Part shown: positions 1-8,610 of the stretch, one piece after another | Position numbering within the stretch: the first letter of the stretch is position 1 | How the letters are laid out: each line of letters begins with the position of its first letter | Source of the DNA: a bacterium | GTDB lineage: Bacteria > Cyanobacteriota > Vampirovibrionia > Gastranaerophilales > Gastranaerophilaceae | DNA length: 64,000 nucleotides | Assembly: GCA_017541465.1 (NCBI GenBank) | Contig: JAFXYZ010000017.1 | Location: 1 to 64,000, forward strand | Direction: 5' to 3' | Position numbers and translations under genes: made by a program | Notes under the pieces: model-generated | Seen by the model: only the letters and a program-made list of their open reading frames with translations | Database searches by the model: none | What the model was told of the DNA's origin: nothing

Positions 1-603
1 ACCGATATTGCAGGTACGACAAGAGATGTACTCGAGGAAACCCTGAACCTTGACGGCATTCCCTTAACTATCTCGGACACTGCAGGGATAAGAAGCGATG
101 AAAATATTGATAAGGTCGAGGCTATCGGAATTGACTGCTCGAAAAATTACATTGAGGAAGCAAATATTGTCCTGTTTTTGTACGATTTAACGCAGGGGTT
201 TAAAGATGAGGACAAAACCATTTTTGAGCTGATTAAGGATAAAAACTATATCAAAATCGGCACAAAATCAGATTTAACAGACAAAAGAGACACTGACAGC
301 ATCTGTCTTTCGGCTGTGAGCGGGGAAAATATTGAGGTTTTAAAAGAAAAAATTAAAGATATTGTTTTGGGTGATAACAATTTAGAAACAGAGTTTATCA
401 CAAACGAACGTCAGCAAAAGTGTCTTGAAAATGCGAAAAAATCACTTCTTCAGGCGCTTGAAACAACCATAAGCAGAGACTTGCAGGATTTAATATCAAT
501 AGACCTCAAATCTGCCTTGATGAGCGTGGGAGAAATCAGCGGAGAAGTCATCACCGATGACATTTTAAACAATATTTTTGAGAATTTCTGTATCGGGAAA
601 TAA
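1..603 (+). CDS. mnmE: tRNA uridine-5-carboxymethylaminomethyl(34) synthesis GTPase MnmE, 5'-truncated by window edge
   Basis: The reading frame is open from base 1 to the stop at 601-603. It holds the C-terminal ~200 residues of MnmE, which with MnmG modifies wobble uridine 34 of some tRNAs. Visible are the end of the G domain (DIAGTTRD switch region, DTAGIR G3 motif, a TKSD-like G4) and the final FCIGK, the C-terminal Cys-Ile-Gly-Lys motif typical of the family. The N-terminal folate-binding domain and Walker A loop lie outside the window. The gene ends 10 bases before a palindromic repeat. Family assignment is secure; completeness upstream cannot be judged. Confidence 0.95.
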   Translation, partial: TDIAGTTRDVLEETLNLDGIPLTISDTAGIRSDENIDKVEAIGIDCSKNYIEEANIVLFLYDLTQGFKDEDKTIFELIKDKNYIKIGTKSDLTDKRDTDSICLSAVSGENIEVLKEKIKDIVLGDNNLETEFITNERQQKCLENAKKSLLQALETTISRDLQDLISIDLKSALMSVGEISGEVITDDILNNIFENFCIGK

Positions 604-613
604 ACTTTATGAT

Positions 614-632
614 GTTGGGCTGAAAGCCCAAC
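614..632. repeat. dispersed palindrome, GTTGGGCT/AGCCCAAC stem
   Basis: A perfect 8-bp stem (614-621 with 625-632) and a 3-base loop, 10 bases after the mnmE stop. The same stem occurs at 7697-7716 and 29109-29128, also just after stop codons. There is no T run after it, so it is not a textbook terminator. Confidence 0.8.
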
Positions 633-689
633 TTACAATTTATCTTTATAAAAAAAACAAGCATTGTCTATACATTGTTTTATAATTTA

Positions 690-718
690 TTGACAATGTA
701 AATAAAATGTGTCATAAT
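690..718 (+). promoter_or_regulatory. promoter of the dinJ-yafQ operon with overlapping inverted repeat
   Basis: TTGACA at 690-695 and CATAAT at 713-718 are separated by 17 bp, 20 bases before the dinJ start. An inverted repeat ACATTG/CAATGT (672-677, 694-699) overlaps the -35 box, a plausible operator for autorepression by the antitoxin or toxin-antitoxin complex, as is usual in this family. Confidence 0.7.
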
Positions 719-738
719 GTAATAAAAGGAGAAACATT

Positions 739-1011
739 ATGGCACAGACTAATATTAATATAAGAATAGACGAAAATCTCAAAAAACAGTTCGATTTTCT
801 TTGCAACGAACTCGGGTTGACAATGTCAACCGCTATAAACATCTTTGCGAAAGCCTTTGTCAGATATAAAGGAATGCCGTTTGATGTTAATTTGAAAGTT
901 CCAAATGCCGAAACCCTTCAGGCTATTGATGATGTTAATAATCACAGAAATCTGTATGGTCCTTATGACACAGTTGAAGAAGCAATAAAAGCAATGTTGG
1001 ATGAAGAATAA
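739..1011 (+). CDS. dinJ: RelB/DinJ-family antitoxin
   Basis: A 90-residue protein. The N-terminal part (TNINIRIDENLKKQFD) is the ribbon-helix-helix DNA-binding segment of DinJ antitoxins, followed by the family signature around LGLTMSTAINIFAKA and an acidic C-terminal tail that would wrap the toxin. A clear ribosome site (AGGAG at 727-731) precedes the ATG. The last base of its stop is the first base of the toxin start (TAATG), giving translational coupling. It should neutralise the neighbouring YafQ-like toxin and repress the operon. Confidence 0.92.
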   Translation: MAQTNINIRIDENLKKQFDFLCNELGLTMSTAINIFAKAFVRYKGMPFDVNLKVPNAETLQAIDDVNNHRNLYGPYDTVEEAIKAMLDEE

Positions 1012-1283
1012 TGTTAAAAGTTGTTTTTAGTGGCAAGATGAAAAAAGATTTAAAATTAGCAAAAAAACGAGGCTATAATCTTGATAAACTTGCAGAAGTT
1101 ATGCATTTATTGGTTGACGGTAAACAATTACCCGAAAAATACAAAGACCATAAACTGACTGGAGAATACGAGGGGCAAAGAGAGTGCCATATTGAACCCG
1201 ATTGGCTTTTAATATACAAAATTGAGGATAATCTGCTCATTTTGACTTTGACACGAACGGGAACTCACAGCGATTTGTTTTAA
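1011..1283 (+). CDS. yafQ: YafQ-family mRNA interferase toxin
   Basis: A 90-residue RelE/YafQ-fold ribonuclease. The C-terminal half carries the family pattern DHKLTGEY, ECHIEPDWLLIYKI and RTGTHSDLF, including the histidines, the Asp-Trp pair and the final His that act in ribosome-dependent mRNA cleavage in characterised YafQ proteins. It starts on the last base of dinJ. Its stop codon directly abuts the stop of the convergent M14 gene. All key residues seem present, so the toxin looks intact. Confidence 0.92.
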   Translation: MLKVVFSGKMKKDLKLAKKRGYNLDKLAEVMHLLVDGKQLPEKYKDHKLTGEYEGQRECHIEPDWLLIYKIEDNLLILTLTRTGTHSDLF

Positions 1284-1925
1284 TCAAAACTGCGCGCAGT
1301 ATTCGAAAACCTTTTCGGTTCTTTTCCATAAATCGTCTATACTTTCGGTTTCAGAGAGCTCTAAGGTTATTATAGGGATATTTCTTTCAACCCCTGCATA
1401 AGTTCCAAAACTCCCGGGAGTTGAATATCCGATGTCGCCTTGGGAAGGATAACCGCATAATTCCGCAATTTTTTCCGCTTCAATATGCGCAGGCCCGTCA
1501 AAATTAACTATTTCAAACGGTGCGTGAAAAGAAAGAATAAAACTTGGCTTATATTCCTCTATAATTTCTGCCATAAACCTTGTTTCCGCCTCGCTCTCAG
1601 GTCTGTCGCCCCCAAAATAATCGGGATTTTGGACTACCTCCCAGTTTTGAGTCGGAAAATTTCTGTTTAAATCAACCCTATTGGCATTTTGCCTTGTGTT
1701 TAAATCCTTACCGTCAGGGTTCAGGCAGGGGATAAACAACAATTTGTTCACCAGTTTTGTTTCGTCCAAATTTTTTATAAATCTCTTAATAAGCGCTTCC
1801 CCCTGCGGTTCATCGCCATGGAAAACACCTATAAAAAGTATTGTTTTCTTAAAATTTTTGTTTTCCGTTTCAAGAAGTATAATCGGATTATTATTTTTAG
1901 TTAAAGCCGTTTTTGAAATTTTCAT
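1284..1925 (-). CDS. M14-family zinc carboxypeptidase / murein-peptide amidase-like protein
   Basis: 213 residues. The zinc site of the M14 family is visible: H36 and E39 in GVFHGDE, and a later His in LSFHAP. Substrate-side motifs are NPDG and RVDLNRNFP, and the likely catalytic Glu lies in ITLELSE. Length and motifs resemble the compact MpaA-type amidases that cut D-Glu-meso-diaminopimelate bonds in cell-wall peptides; the substrate is inferred. There is no signal peptide, so a cytoplasmic role in murein-peptide recycling is likely. It is divergent from the thioesterase gene. Confidence 0.8.
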   Translation of the reverse strand: MKISKTALTKNNNPIILLETENKNFKKTILFIGVFHGDEPQGEALIKRFIKNLDETKLVNKLLFIPCLNPDGKDLNTRQNANRVDLNRNFPTQNWEVVQNPDYFGGDRPESEAETRFMAEIIEEYKPSFILSFHAPFEIVNFDGPAHIEAEKIAELCGYPSQGDIGYSTPGSFGTYAGVERNIPIITLELSETESIDDLWKRTEKVFEYCAQF

Positions 1926-2026
1926 TGTTACCCCTCAATATTGTTTTTATTTTAATTTATTAAGAAGGATTTATCAATATTTTTTGTTTGTAGTAATATA
2001 AAATAAATACACTAGAGGGAAACATT

Positions 2027-2773
2027 ATGGAAATGACAATGGAAAAAACCTATCAAAAGGAATACACCATCCGCTCTGTTGAGATGGATTCAGAGTATAA
2101 GTTAAAGAAAATCGATGCGGTCAGATTTTTTCAGGAAACTTACGCGCTTTATTGCAAAGACAATAAAATTGCCGCTTTTGATATTATCGATAAAAACTTA
2201 ATCTGGGTGCTTGCTCAGATGAAGGTCGAATACACAGGCGAAATGCCGAAGTGGAGCGAGGATATAACAGTTAAATTCTGGTTCTCAGAGGTCGGCAAAC
2301 TAAAGATTTTCTCAGAGTTTGAGATTTTGCACGAGGACAAAGTTATCGTTCACGGCGACAGCATCTGGTTCCTGCTCGATACCCAAACAAAAAGACCTGT
2401 CTGCCCGATGCCGACTTTAGGCTGTATAGACATTAATCAAAACCTTGTTTTCGGCGAGCATACAAAGTTTATCAAGCCTCAGGGCGGGGAATTTATCCGC
2501 TCAAAAACTTATAAAGTCGGTATTTTTGATATTGATTTTAATCATCATCTCAATAATTTGAGGTATCTTGATTTTGCTATTTCAACACTGTCGGATAACT
2601 TCATCGAAAGCTGCGTTATGAAATCCTTTAAGGTTCAGTTCCAGAAGGAATGCTTCTTAGATGACGTGCTTGAATGCAGCGCCTACAAAAAAGACGACAA
2701 TACCATCTACTTTATTTTGACAAGACAATCTGATAATATGGTTGTCTGTGAAATGGAAATGAATTTACAGTAA
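2027..2773 (+). CDS. acyl-ACP thioesterase (Fat family)
   Basis: 248 residues forming two hot-dog-like halves. The N-terminal half has the WVLAQMKVEY and SEVGKLKIFSEFEI segments, and the second half has FNHHLNNLRYLDF, matching the Asn/His catalytic region (NxHxNN) of plant and bacterial acyl-ACP thioesterases. It would release free fatty acids from acyl carrier protein. The start is preceded by GAGGG at a suitable distance; a second Met five codons in is possible. rqcH begins 6 bases after the stop, so the two are probably cotranscribed. Confidence 0.85.
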   Translation: MEMTMEKTYQKEYTIRSVEMDSEYKLKKIDAVRFFQETYALYCKDNKIAAFDIIDKNLIWVLAQMKVEYTGEMPKWSEDITVKFWFSEVGKLKIFSEFEILHEDKVIVHGDSIWFLLDTQTKRPVCPMPTLGCIDINQNLVFGEHTKFIKPQGGEFIRSKTYKVGIFDIDFNHHLNNLRYLDFAISTLSDNFIESCVMKSFKVQFQKECFLDDVLECSAYKKDDNTIYFILTRQSDNMVVCEMEMNLQ

Positions 2774-2779
2774 AAAACG

Positions 2780-4405
2780 ATGATTAACTTTGATTCACTG
2801 ACGTTAAAAGCCTTCCTGGAGGAAAACAAAGATTTTCTTGTCGGCGCAAGAATACAGAAAATCAAACAGTTTTCAAGAGCTGAAGTTATGCTTCAGCTTC
2901 ATAAATCAGGTGAAACAAGAAAATTATACATTAATATTAACCCCTCATGCTTTCACCTTTGTTTTATGAGCGAAGAGAACGAGAAAAAACGCGCTCTTGT
3001 TGCCCCAAAATCAGCGCTGATGTTCTGTATGCTTTTAAGAAAGTATATGGACGGGGTTAAAATCACTGACGTTCAGGTGCCAAAATATGAGAGAATTTTT
3101 GAAATATATTTTGATTATTATGTTTCGGAAGAAGAAAAAAACAGATATTGTCTTGCTGTTGAATTAATGGGAAAATACAGTAACATAATTCTCTATAATT
3201 ATGATACAAACGTAATTGCAGGCTGCTGCCACAACGTCAGCGCACAAAAGAGCAAGGAAAGAGAACTCTCAGGGCTTCTTCCCTATTCCTACCCTAAAAA
3301 ACAAAGAAAAAAAGATTTACTCAAAACGAGTTTTGAAGAGTTTCAGGCGGTTTTAAAAGAAAACAAAAATCTGAGCGAAGAGTTTTACTACCTCACAAAC
3401 GTCATTGTTGAAAATGCTTTTGGTCTGTCAGAAAACGAACATGAGCTTTATGAAAAATTAAGAAATCTTGTTTCTCTTTCCTCTGTTTCACCTTCAGTCA
3501 GCAACGATTTTGAACAGTTTTCGCTTTTAGATATTGAAAATGCAAAAAAATATGACAGCACAAACGAAATGATTGACGATTATTTCACATATCAGCAGAG
3601 CGAAAAAGCAGCAAATACAACAAAAATTAAACTTCTCTCTCACATAAATCAGCAGATAGAAAAGTTTGAAGAATTAAAAGAAAAGCAGGAAAAACTTGCC
3701 TTTGAAACAGGGACTATTGAGGAAAACAAAGAAAAGGCCGATTTGATTATGGCAAACCTCTATCAGTTAAAAGACGGGGAAAAAGCACTCAGAGCGGTTG
3801 ATTTTAACGGCAGAGAGGTTGTAATCTCCCTTGACGAAAACAAAAGCGGAAGTGAAAATGCAGAGCACTACTATACTCTTTATAAAAAATCAAAATCAGC
3901 AAGCGAAAAATCAAAAGAGTTATTGGAAGAAACCCTTAAAAGTTTAAAATACTGGGAAGAAAAGAGGCAAGAAGCTGAAGAAACAGAAGATGCAAAACTG
4001 CTTGAAACTCTTTCAAAAGAACTTCTGCCCCAACAAACTAAGCAAAACAACCAGAAAAAATCGGACAAAAATTTAGAAATGGTTGAATTTTTAGGGTTTA
4101 AAATCTATGTCGGGAAAAATGACAGGCAAAATGACTATTTGCTCTCAAAAATTTCATCACCCGAGGACTTATGGTTCCACCCTCTGAACGGCGCAGGGGC
4201 GCACGTTTTGATTAAGAAGAACAAAAACGGTGAAACAGTGCCTGATGAGGTCATATTAAAAGCCGCAAGACTCACAAAACAATATTCTTCATCAAAAAAT
4301 TCAACGAAAGTGCCGATTATATACACTAACCGAAAATACGTCAAAAAAGCAAACAACAAAATCGCTTTCGTTACCTATAAATATGAATCAGAGATTATGG
4401 TGTAA
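2780..4405 (+). CDS. rqcH: ribosome quality-control protein RqcH (NFACT family)
   Basis: 541 residues with the NFACT layout: N-terminal NFACT-N domain (about 1-220), a long charged coiled coil (about 280-410, rich in Lys/Glu), then the NFACT-R domain with DLWFHPLNGAGAHVLI, AARLTKQYSSSKNSTKVPIIYT and the ending YKYESEIMV. Family members bind the obstructed 50S subunit and direct C-terminal alanine tailing of stalled chains. Older annotation calls the family fibronectin-binding protein; no secretion signal is present here. It follows the thioesterase gene closely. Confidence 0.92.
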   Translation: MINFDSLTLKAFLEENKDFLVGARIQKIKQFSRAEVMLQLHKSGETRKLYININPSCFHLCFMSEENEKKRALVAPKSALMFCMLLRKYMDGVKITDVQVPKYERIFEIYFDYYVSEEEKNRYCLAVELMGKYSNIILYNYDTNVIAGCCHNVSAQKSKERELSGLLPYSYPKKQRKKDLLKTSFEEFQAVLKENKNLSEEFYYLTNVIVENAFGLSENEHELYEKLRNLVSLSSVSPSVSNDFEQFSLLDIENAKKYDSTNEMIDDYFTYQQSEKAANTTKIKLLSHINQQIEKFEELKEKQEKLAFETGTIEENKEKADLIMANLYQLKDGEKALRAVDFNGREVVISLDENKSGSENAEHYYTLYKKSKSASEKSKELLEETLKSLKYWEEKRQEAEETEDAKLLETLSKELLPQQTKQNNQKKSDKNLEMVEFLGFKIYVGKNDRQNDYLLSKISSPEDLWFHPLNGAGAHVLIKKNKNGETVPDEVILKAARLTKQYSSSKNSTKVPIIYTNRKYVKKANNKIAFVTYKYESEIMV

Positions 4406-4408
4406 AAA

Positions 4409-5251
4409 CTATTTTACAAACCCAAAAAACAAAAACCCTAAAATGCCGACAAAGAAACAGTAGTAGGCGAAGATTTTCATTGAGTATTTATTCAAAAATG
4501 CCATAAAATATTTAACGCACAAATACCCTGAAATCATTGAAACAACAAAACCGCCAAAAATTGAAAGCCAGCTGAAGCCCTTCAGAACCGAAAAATCAAT
4601 TTCCAAAATCGGATAAAATATTGACGTTCCCGCAATAATCAGGATAGACAAAAGAAACGAAAATCTTGCACTTTCAACTCTGGTTAAACCGCAAAACAGC
4701 CCTGTTGAAATTGTCATTCCCGACCTCGATACCCCGGGAAATGCCGCTATACCCTGCGCTATACCGACCATAATTGCCTGTTTCCAGGTCAGCTCATCTC
4801 TTTTCTGAATCTTAGCTCCGATAATTTCACTCAGCAAAATAACAGTAGCCGTCACGAGTAACAGACCACACACTATCCTCGGACTCGAAACAAGTTTTTC
4901 AGATATATCCTTCAGAGGATACGCGACAAGCAGGGTAAAAAATGTTCCCAAAATCAGAAATAACCCGAGTTTTGACTCTTTAGAATTAAAATCTTTGGTT
5001 TTTACAGACGTAAACAGCCCTTTTAAAATATTCAAAACATCTTTTCTGAAATAGAAAAGAACAGCAATCAAAGTGCCGAGGTGAAGAATAATATCCAAAA
5101 ACACCTCTTCACTCGTCGCAGCCGCCATTTCTTTATGGGTAAAAAACTTATATAATGCCGAAAAAATGACGAGATGCCCCGAGCTTGAAACGGGCAAAAA
5201 TTCCGTCAAGCCCTGAACAAACCCGAGTAATAATGAATGAAGAAGCTCCAT
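4409..5251 (-). CDS. uppP: undecaprenyl-diphosphate phosphatase UppP/BacA
   Basis: 280 residues, strongly hydrophobic with about eight membrane segments. The two family signatures are present: GLTEFLPVSSSGHL near the N-terminus and FPGVSRSGMT in the middle, which hold the catalytic Glu, Ser and Arg residues. It regenerates the undecaprenyl-phosphate carrier used for peptidoglycan and surface glycans. It lies 10 bases downstream of queD on the same strand, at the end of a malQ-queD-uppP run that may be one transcript. Confidence 0.96.
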   Translation of the reverse strand: MELLHSLLLGFVQGLTEFLPVSSSGHLVIFSALYKFFTHKEMAAATSEEVFLDIILHLGTLIAVLFYFRKDVLNILKGLFTSVKTKDFNSKESKLGLFLILGTFFTLLVAYPLKDISEKLVSSPRIVCGLLLVTATVILLSEIIGAKIQKRDELTWKQAIMVGIAQGIAAFPGVSRSGMTISTGLFCGLTRVESARFSFLLSILIIAGTSIFYPILEIDFSVLKGFSWLSIFGGFVVSMISGYLCVKYFMAFLNKYSMKIFAYYCFFVGILGFLFFGFVK

Positions 5252-5261
5252 TTACTCTGCC

Positions 5262-5618
5262 CTATTCAAAATACGCCGCGCAGGAGTTGTTTGTTTCCCA
5301 GACCGCGACTTTTGAGACTATCGGAACAGTCTTTTTCATTTCATAATAAATGAATTTAGCGATAGCCTCACTGCTCGGGCTTACGTCTTTAAACTGTTCG
5401 AGTGTATTTATATCTTTATGGTCAAGCAAATCAAGTGTCTGGTTCAGAGTTTTCTTGAGAAGTTTAAAATCAATAAGCAAATTTGACTTATTGAGCTCTT
5501 CCCCTCTTACAAAAACCTCGACCTGCCAGTTGTGTCCGTGCTGATTTTCGCACTCACCATCATAGTTGAGAAGATGATGAGCTGCTGAAAACGAACTTTG
5601 TACCTTTAATTCATACAT
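5262..5618 (-). CDS. queD: 6-carboxy-5,6,7,8-tetrahydropterin synthase (queuosine biosynthesis)
   Basis: 118 residues of the QueD/PTPS family. The zinc ligands are visible as His14/15 in FSAAHHL and His27 and His29 in QHGHNW. The catalytic Cys is C23 and a catalytic Asp-His lies in LLDHKDIN. QueD converts 7,8-dihydroneopterin triphosphate to the preQ0 precursor 6-carboxytetrahydropterin. It sits 13 bases after malQ. No other queuosine genes are in the window. Confidence 0.95.
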   Translation of the reverse strand: MYELKVQSSFSAAHHLLNYDGECENQHGHNWQVEVFVRGEELNKSNLLIDFKLLKKTLNQTLDLLDHKDINTLEQFKDVSPSSEAIAKFIYYEMKKTVPIVSKVAVWETNNSCAAYFE

Positions 5619-5630
5619 TTTTTGTCTGTC

Positions 5631-7544
5631 CTATGCAATACTGTCTAACTGAGCAATTGTGTCTTTGTGTTTTTCCGCAAACTCTTTTCCTCTTGCGAGA
5701 ATTGCGAGCTTCAAAATCTTTGGAAGGTTAATTGCTCTGCCCTCTTTAAGGTTATGCTGATAAACTTCTTCAAAATTATTCGGTATGCGAAGCGACCAGT
5801 TGCCGTCACCTGATGTGCCCGGGCGGTTATAAACATCATAAATACCGAAGAAATCAGTGAAGAATAACTGAATATTCTCGGCAGGGCACGCAAAAAGTTC
5901 AACCAGTTTTGTTTCAAACAGGAAGTCGGAATTTTTTGTGAGTTCTACCGCAATAGTTTCTCTGTCCTGCTCAGATAACTCTTTAAACAAGTCCTCGGAA
6001 AGATTTTTGGCATGCAGATACCCTTCATGAGTATTTATCTGAGCATTTGCCCACATACTGATAGGCTCATTGTCGTGAGTTCCGACCATAGCCCAGCTGT
6101 GAGGTGTTATATTAGCGCACCTGTAAGGGTGTTCTGGCTTTTCGGGAACAACAAACTGAGTTAATTTCATACCCAAAAGCTCGTATTTTTTCATTACCGC
6201 AACAACAGGGCCGGTAAGGGTTCCGAGGTCCTCGCAAACAATAGCATCTTTATTCAGCCCGACTTCTTTTGCCGCACCGATAACGATTTTTTCAACAAAT
6301 CTGCCGTATTTTGTAACCTGCTCATCGTCAAGGTTTACAATTCTTTCTTCCTTGTCCGCCTCAACCTCATCGTTGATATTTTCCATTCTTGCGATGGCAT
6401 AACGGGATAAAATCGGGTGTTCGGGGGAAGAATAAAGCCTTCCTGCGCCCTCTTCAATTTTTGGTTTATGACCTGCCTTATAAACCCAGGGATCGATAAG
6501 ACCTACCATGTGGTCAATTCTGACACCGCCGGGGTTTTCGGTAAACATTTTTACATAAAGTGCCTTCATCAGTTTTCCTGCTTCGCCAAGTGAACCGTCA
6601 GGATTGAAAAGTTTTTCAGGGTCCATAACAGGGAAGCCCCATGCCTGACCATCCTCCGAGAAGTAATCGGGAGGACAACCAAGACACCAACCGTCTAAGA
6701 ACATTGACTGATATGCCCAGGTGTCTCTGTCAGAGAAAGCGACCTGTCTGTCTGCTATCATTTTCAGCCCTTTTGAAAGCGCATAGCTTTTTGCAGCTTC
6801 GTTTTGAACAAAGATGATATACTGACAGAAGGAATAGAACTCAATTTCATCAGAATATTTTGTTCTGAGTTCATTAATTCTGAACTGAAAATCTATTTTT
6901 TCCTGTTCGTTTTTGGGGTTGAACAGTCTTTTATCCATATCGGAATTCCACATCGGCCAGTAGTCATTATTGTGCTCGATAGAAAGTGCCTCATAGAGTG
7001 AATCTTTTTCGAGCCAGAATTTATTTTTTTCCTTAAATTCGCTGAAACCCGTCACCATAGCTTTTGGCTGTTTTGCTTTGAAATTTTCAAAAGCCTCTCT
7101 TAGTGCCTTTTTCTGTGCTTCAAAGATATATGAATAAGCAGTTTTTGCCTTATCTTTATTAGGATTATTGTTTACGACATTTTGATAGGTTTCATAAGAA
7201 AGAAGGTTACACCAGTCATCTGAAACCAACTGTTCAAGGTCGATAAAGAGGGGGTTGTTTGAGAAAATCGTTCCCGTATAAGGTGATGCGTCAATAGATT
7301 TAGTCTTTCCCGCAGGTCCAAGCTGCAAATCGGTAAATAAACCTGATACAAAATCAATTAATCTTTTGGCGGCAGCAGAGTTGCTTGTACCAAACCCCGA
7401 GTTTTTGCCATCATTTGACGGATAACTGTTCGCATGAGCAATAAAAGCAAGATGTTTTTTCCCTAAAACTCTGAGTGCATCTCTCAGGATTTTTTTTGAA
7501 TTTTCGTTTAAAACAAACCCTGTTTTTTCTTCACAATAAGCCAT
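5631..7544 (-). CDS. malQ: 4-alpha-glucanotransferase
   Basis: About 637 residues of GH77 type. Visible motifs are an N-terminal nucleotide-free loop SGFGTSN, GGVRIDHMVGL (nucleophile Asp), VCEDLG (acid/base Glu) and GTHDNEP (third carboxylate). The enzyme transfers alpha-1,4-glucan segments in glycogen or maltodextrin metabolism. The frame is open to 7610, but the ATG at 7544 is preceded by GAAGGG at normal spacing and starts a family-like N-terminus (MAYCEEKTG); the upstream 22 codons look like leader. The insertions around residues 130-250 make it longer than the commonest bacterial MalQ. Confidence 0.9.
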   Translation of the reverse strand: MAYCEEKTGFVLNENSKKILRDALRVLGKKHLAFIAHANSYPSNDGKNSGFGTSNSAAAKRLIDFVSGLFTDLQLGPAGKTKSIDASPYTGTIFSNNPLFIDLEQLVSDDWCNLLSYETYQNVVNNNPNKDKAKTAYSYIFEAQKKALREAFENFKAKQPKAMVTGFSEFKEKNKFWLEKDSLYEALSIEHNNDYWPMWNSDMDKRLFNPKNEQEKIDFQFRINELRTKYSDEIEFYSFCQYIIFVQNEAAKSYALSKGLKMIADRQVAFSDRDTWAYQSMFLDGWCLGCPPDYFSEDGQAWGFPVMDPEKLFNPDGSLGEAGKLMKALYVKMFTENPGGVRIDHMVGLIDPWVYKAGHKPKIEEGAGRLYSSPEHPILSRYAIARMENINDEVEADKEERIVNLDDEQVTKYGRFVEKIVIGAAKEVGLNKDAIVCEDLGTLTGPVVAVMKKYELLGMKLTQFVVPEKPEHPYRCANITPHSWAMVGTHDNEPISMWANAQINTHEGYLHAKNLSEDLFKELSEQDRETIAVELTKNSDFLFETKLVELFACPAENIQLFFTDFFGIYDVYNRPGTSGDGNWSLRIPNNFEEVYQHNLKEGRAINLPKILKLAILARGKEFAEKHKDTIAQLDSIA

Positions 7545-7632
7545 ATTTTTAATACCCTTCACATTAATAACTTTGCGATAGATTATATTATAAAAACAAC
7601 TTATAAACAATAGAGTGTTAAGTATTGGTAAA

Positions 7633-7658
7633 GCCTTCTTTTTTAAAAAAAAGAAGGC
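7633..7658. repeat. perfect 12-bp inverted repeat, possible terminator
   Basis: GCCTTCTTTTTT pairs with AAAAAAGAAGGC. It lies between the malQ start and the end of prepilin 1. A related sequence (CTTCTTTT/AAAAGAAG followed by an AAACTTT-type tail) is found in the leader of prepilin 3 at 28371-28392, so it looks like a dispersed element rather than only a terminator. Confidence 0.6.
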
Positions 7659-7696
7659 AAAAAACTTTTAATAATTAATATACTAATAATCTGTAA

Positions 7697-7716
7697 GTTG
7701 GGCTTTTCAGCCCAAC
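7697..7716. repeat. dispersed palindrome, GTTGGGCT/AGCCCAAC stem
   Basis: A perfect 8-bp stem with a 4-base loop, 7 bases beyond the stop of prepilin 1. It has the same stem and the same distance to the stop as the copy after prepilin 3 (29109-29128). Confidence 0.8.
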
Positions 7717-7722
7717 AAATTT

Positions 7723-8385
7723 TTAATAATTCATTGCACCTTCACGAAGGACTTTGCAAGCACAAGCTGTTCCGTTACGGTTACTGTCTGTACATTCCTC
7801 AATATGCTCACAACCTGCAGGATAAAGACCTTGTTCTTTAATTACAAAAATAAAAACATCTCTACCTGTTTTATTTGGTTTTTTTGCACCGTTTATATCT
7901 AAATGAATTGAGGCACAAACATTATCAGAACCACTCCAATCCTGACTACTACAATCTTCAGATACAGTATCAAAATAAACTTGTGTACCATCTGCTAATA
8001 CAAGATTATATGCATTATCATTATTCCGAATAGAATTGCCATAAGTTGCACTTTGTTGCCAACAACCTGTATTCGAACCACATTCTTTTGCATTGACTAA
8101 ATGTTTTTTATAAAGATTATAAATATTTCCACCAGAGGTTGCCCAACCACCTTTATCTACTCTTGGTGTTCCTTCTTCCGCAATAATCAAATTTGTTGCC
8201 TGAGCAAGTGTTGAATAGGCTTTTTTGAGTTTTGAAACATATTCCTGATTATTTGTTTTGTTTATCAATGTAGGAACTGTCATAGCAGCAATTACACCGA
8301 TAATAACAAGCGTAATTAAAACCTCAGCCAATGTAAAACCTTGTTTATAGGGGGGGGTAGCGGATTTATTTTTTAAATTAAGCAT
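7723..8385 (-). CDS. type IV prepilin / pseudopilin-like protein, copy 1
   Basis: 220 residues. A short basic leader ends in a prepilin peptidase site G|FTLAEVLITL, followed by the hydrophobic N-terminal helix to about residue 40. The mature part has paired cysteines and ends CACKVLREGAMNY, an ending shared with the copies at 16303 and 28331. Paralogues of this kind are usually annotated as type II secretion/type IV pilin proteins; whether it forms pili is not shown. The leader contains a C8 tract (8350-8357 on the plus strand). The 5' region (AATCAGAGAATTAAGAGAGG) is nearly identical to that of copy 2. Confidence 0.88.
   Translation of the reverse strand: MLNLKNKSATPPYKQGFTLAEVLITLVIIGVIAAMTVPTLINKTNNQEYVSKLKKAYSTLAQATNLIIAEEGTPRVDKGGWATSGGNIYNLYKKHLVNAKECGSNTGCWQQSATYGNSIRNNDNAYNLVLADGTQVYFDTVSEDCSSQDWSGSDNVCASIHLDINGAKKPNKTGRDVFIFVIKEQGLYPAGCEHIEECTDSNRNGTACACKVLREGAMNY
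8350..8357. repeat. homopolymeric tract (C8 on the coding strand) in prepilin 1 leader
   Basis: Eight consecutive G on the plus strand encode the Thr-Pro-Pro of the leader peptide on the minus strand. In this copy the length keeps the frame open into the prepilin helix. Confidence 0.9.
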
Positions 8386-8488
8386 ACTAAGAACCTCTCT
8401 TAATTCTCTGATTAAATTTATAATACCACAATTTTAAATTTTTTAACATCTTGGATTATTGACAATTTATAACAAATTTTTTAATAAA

Positions 8489-8521
8489 CCCTCTCCCTAA
8501 ATCCCTCTCCCTCGGAGAGGG
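8489..8521. repeat. REP-like repeat with CCCTCTCC/GGAGAGGG hairpin
   Basis: CCCTCTCC occurs twice (8489-8496, 8503-8510); the second copy pairs with GGAGAGGG at 8514-8521. A decayed relative lies in the leader of prepilin 2 (16409-16440). The position is the intergenic space between prepilin 1 and the DegT gene. Confidence 0.6.
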
Positions 8522-8610
8522 ACTTTAAATTTTTGTTATTAAGATTATATAAAGACACCGCATCCTCGTGGTAAACTATACTTAGGTTACAGTTTAAGGG
8601 GAGAAATAAT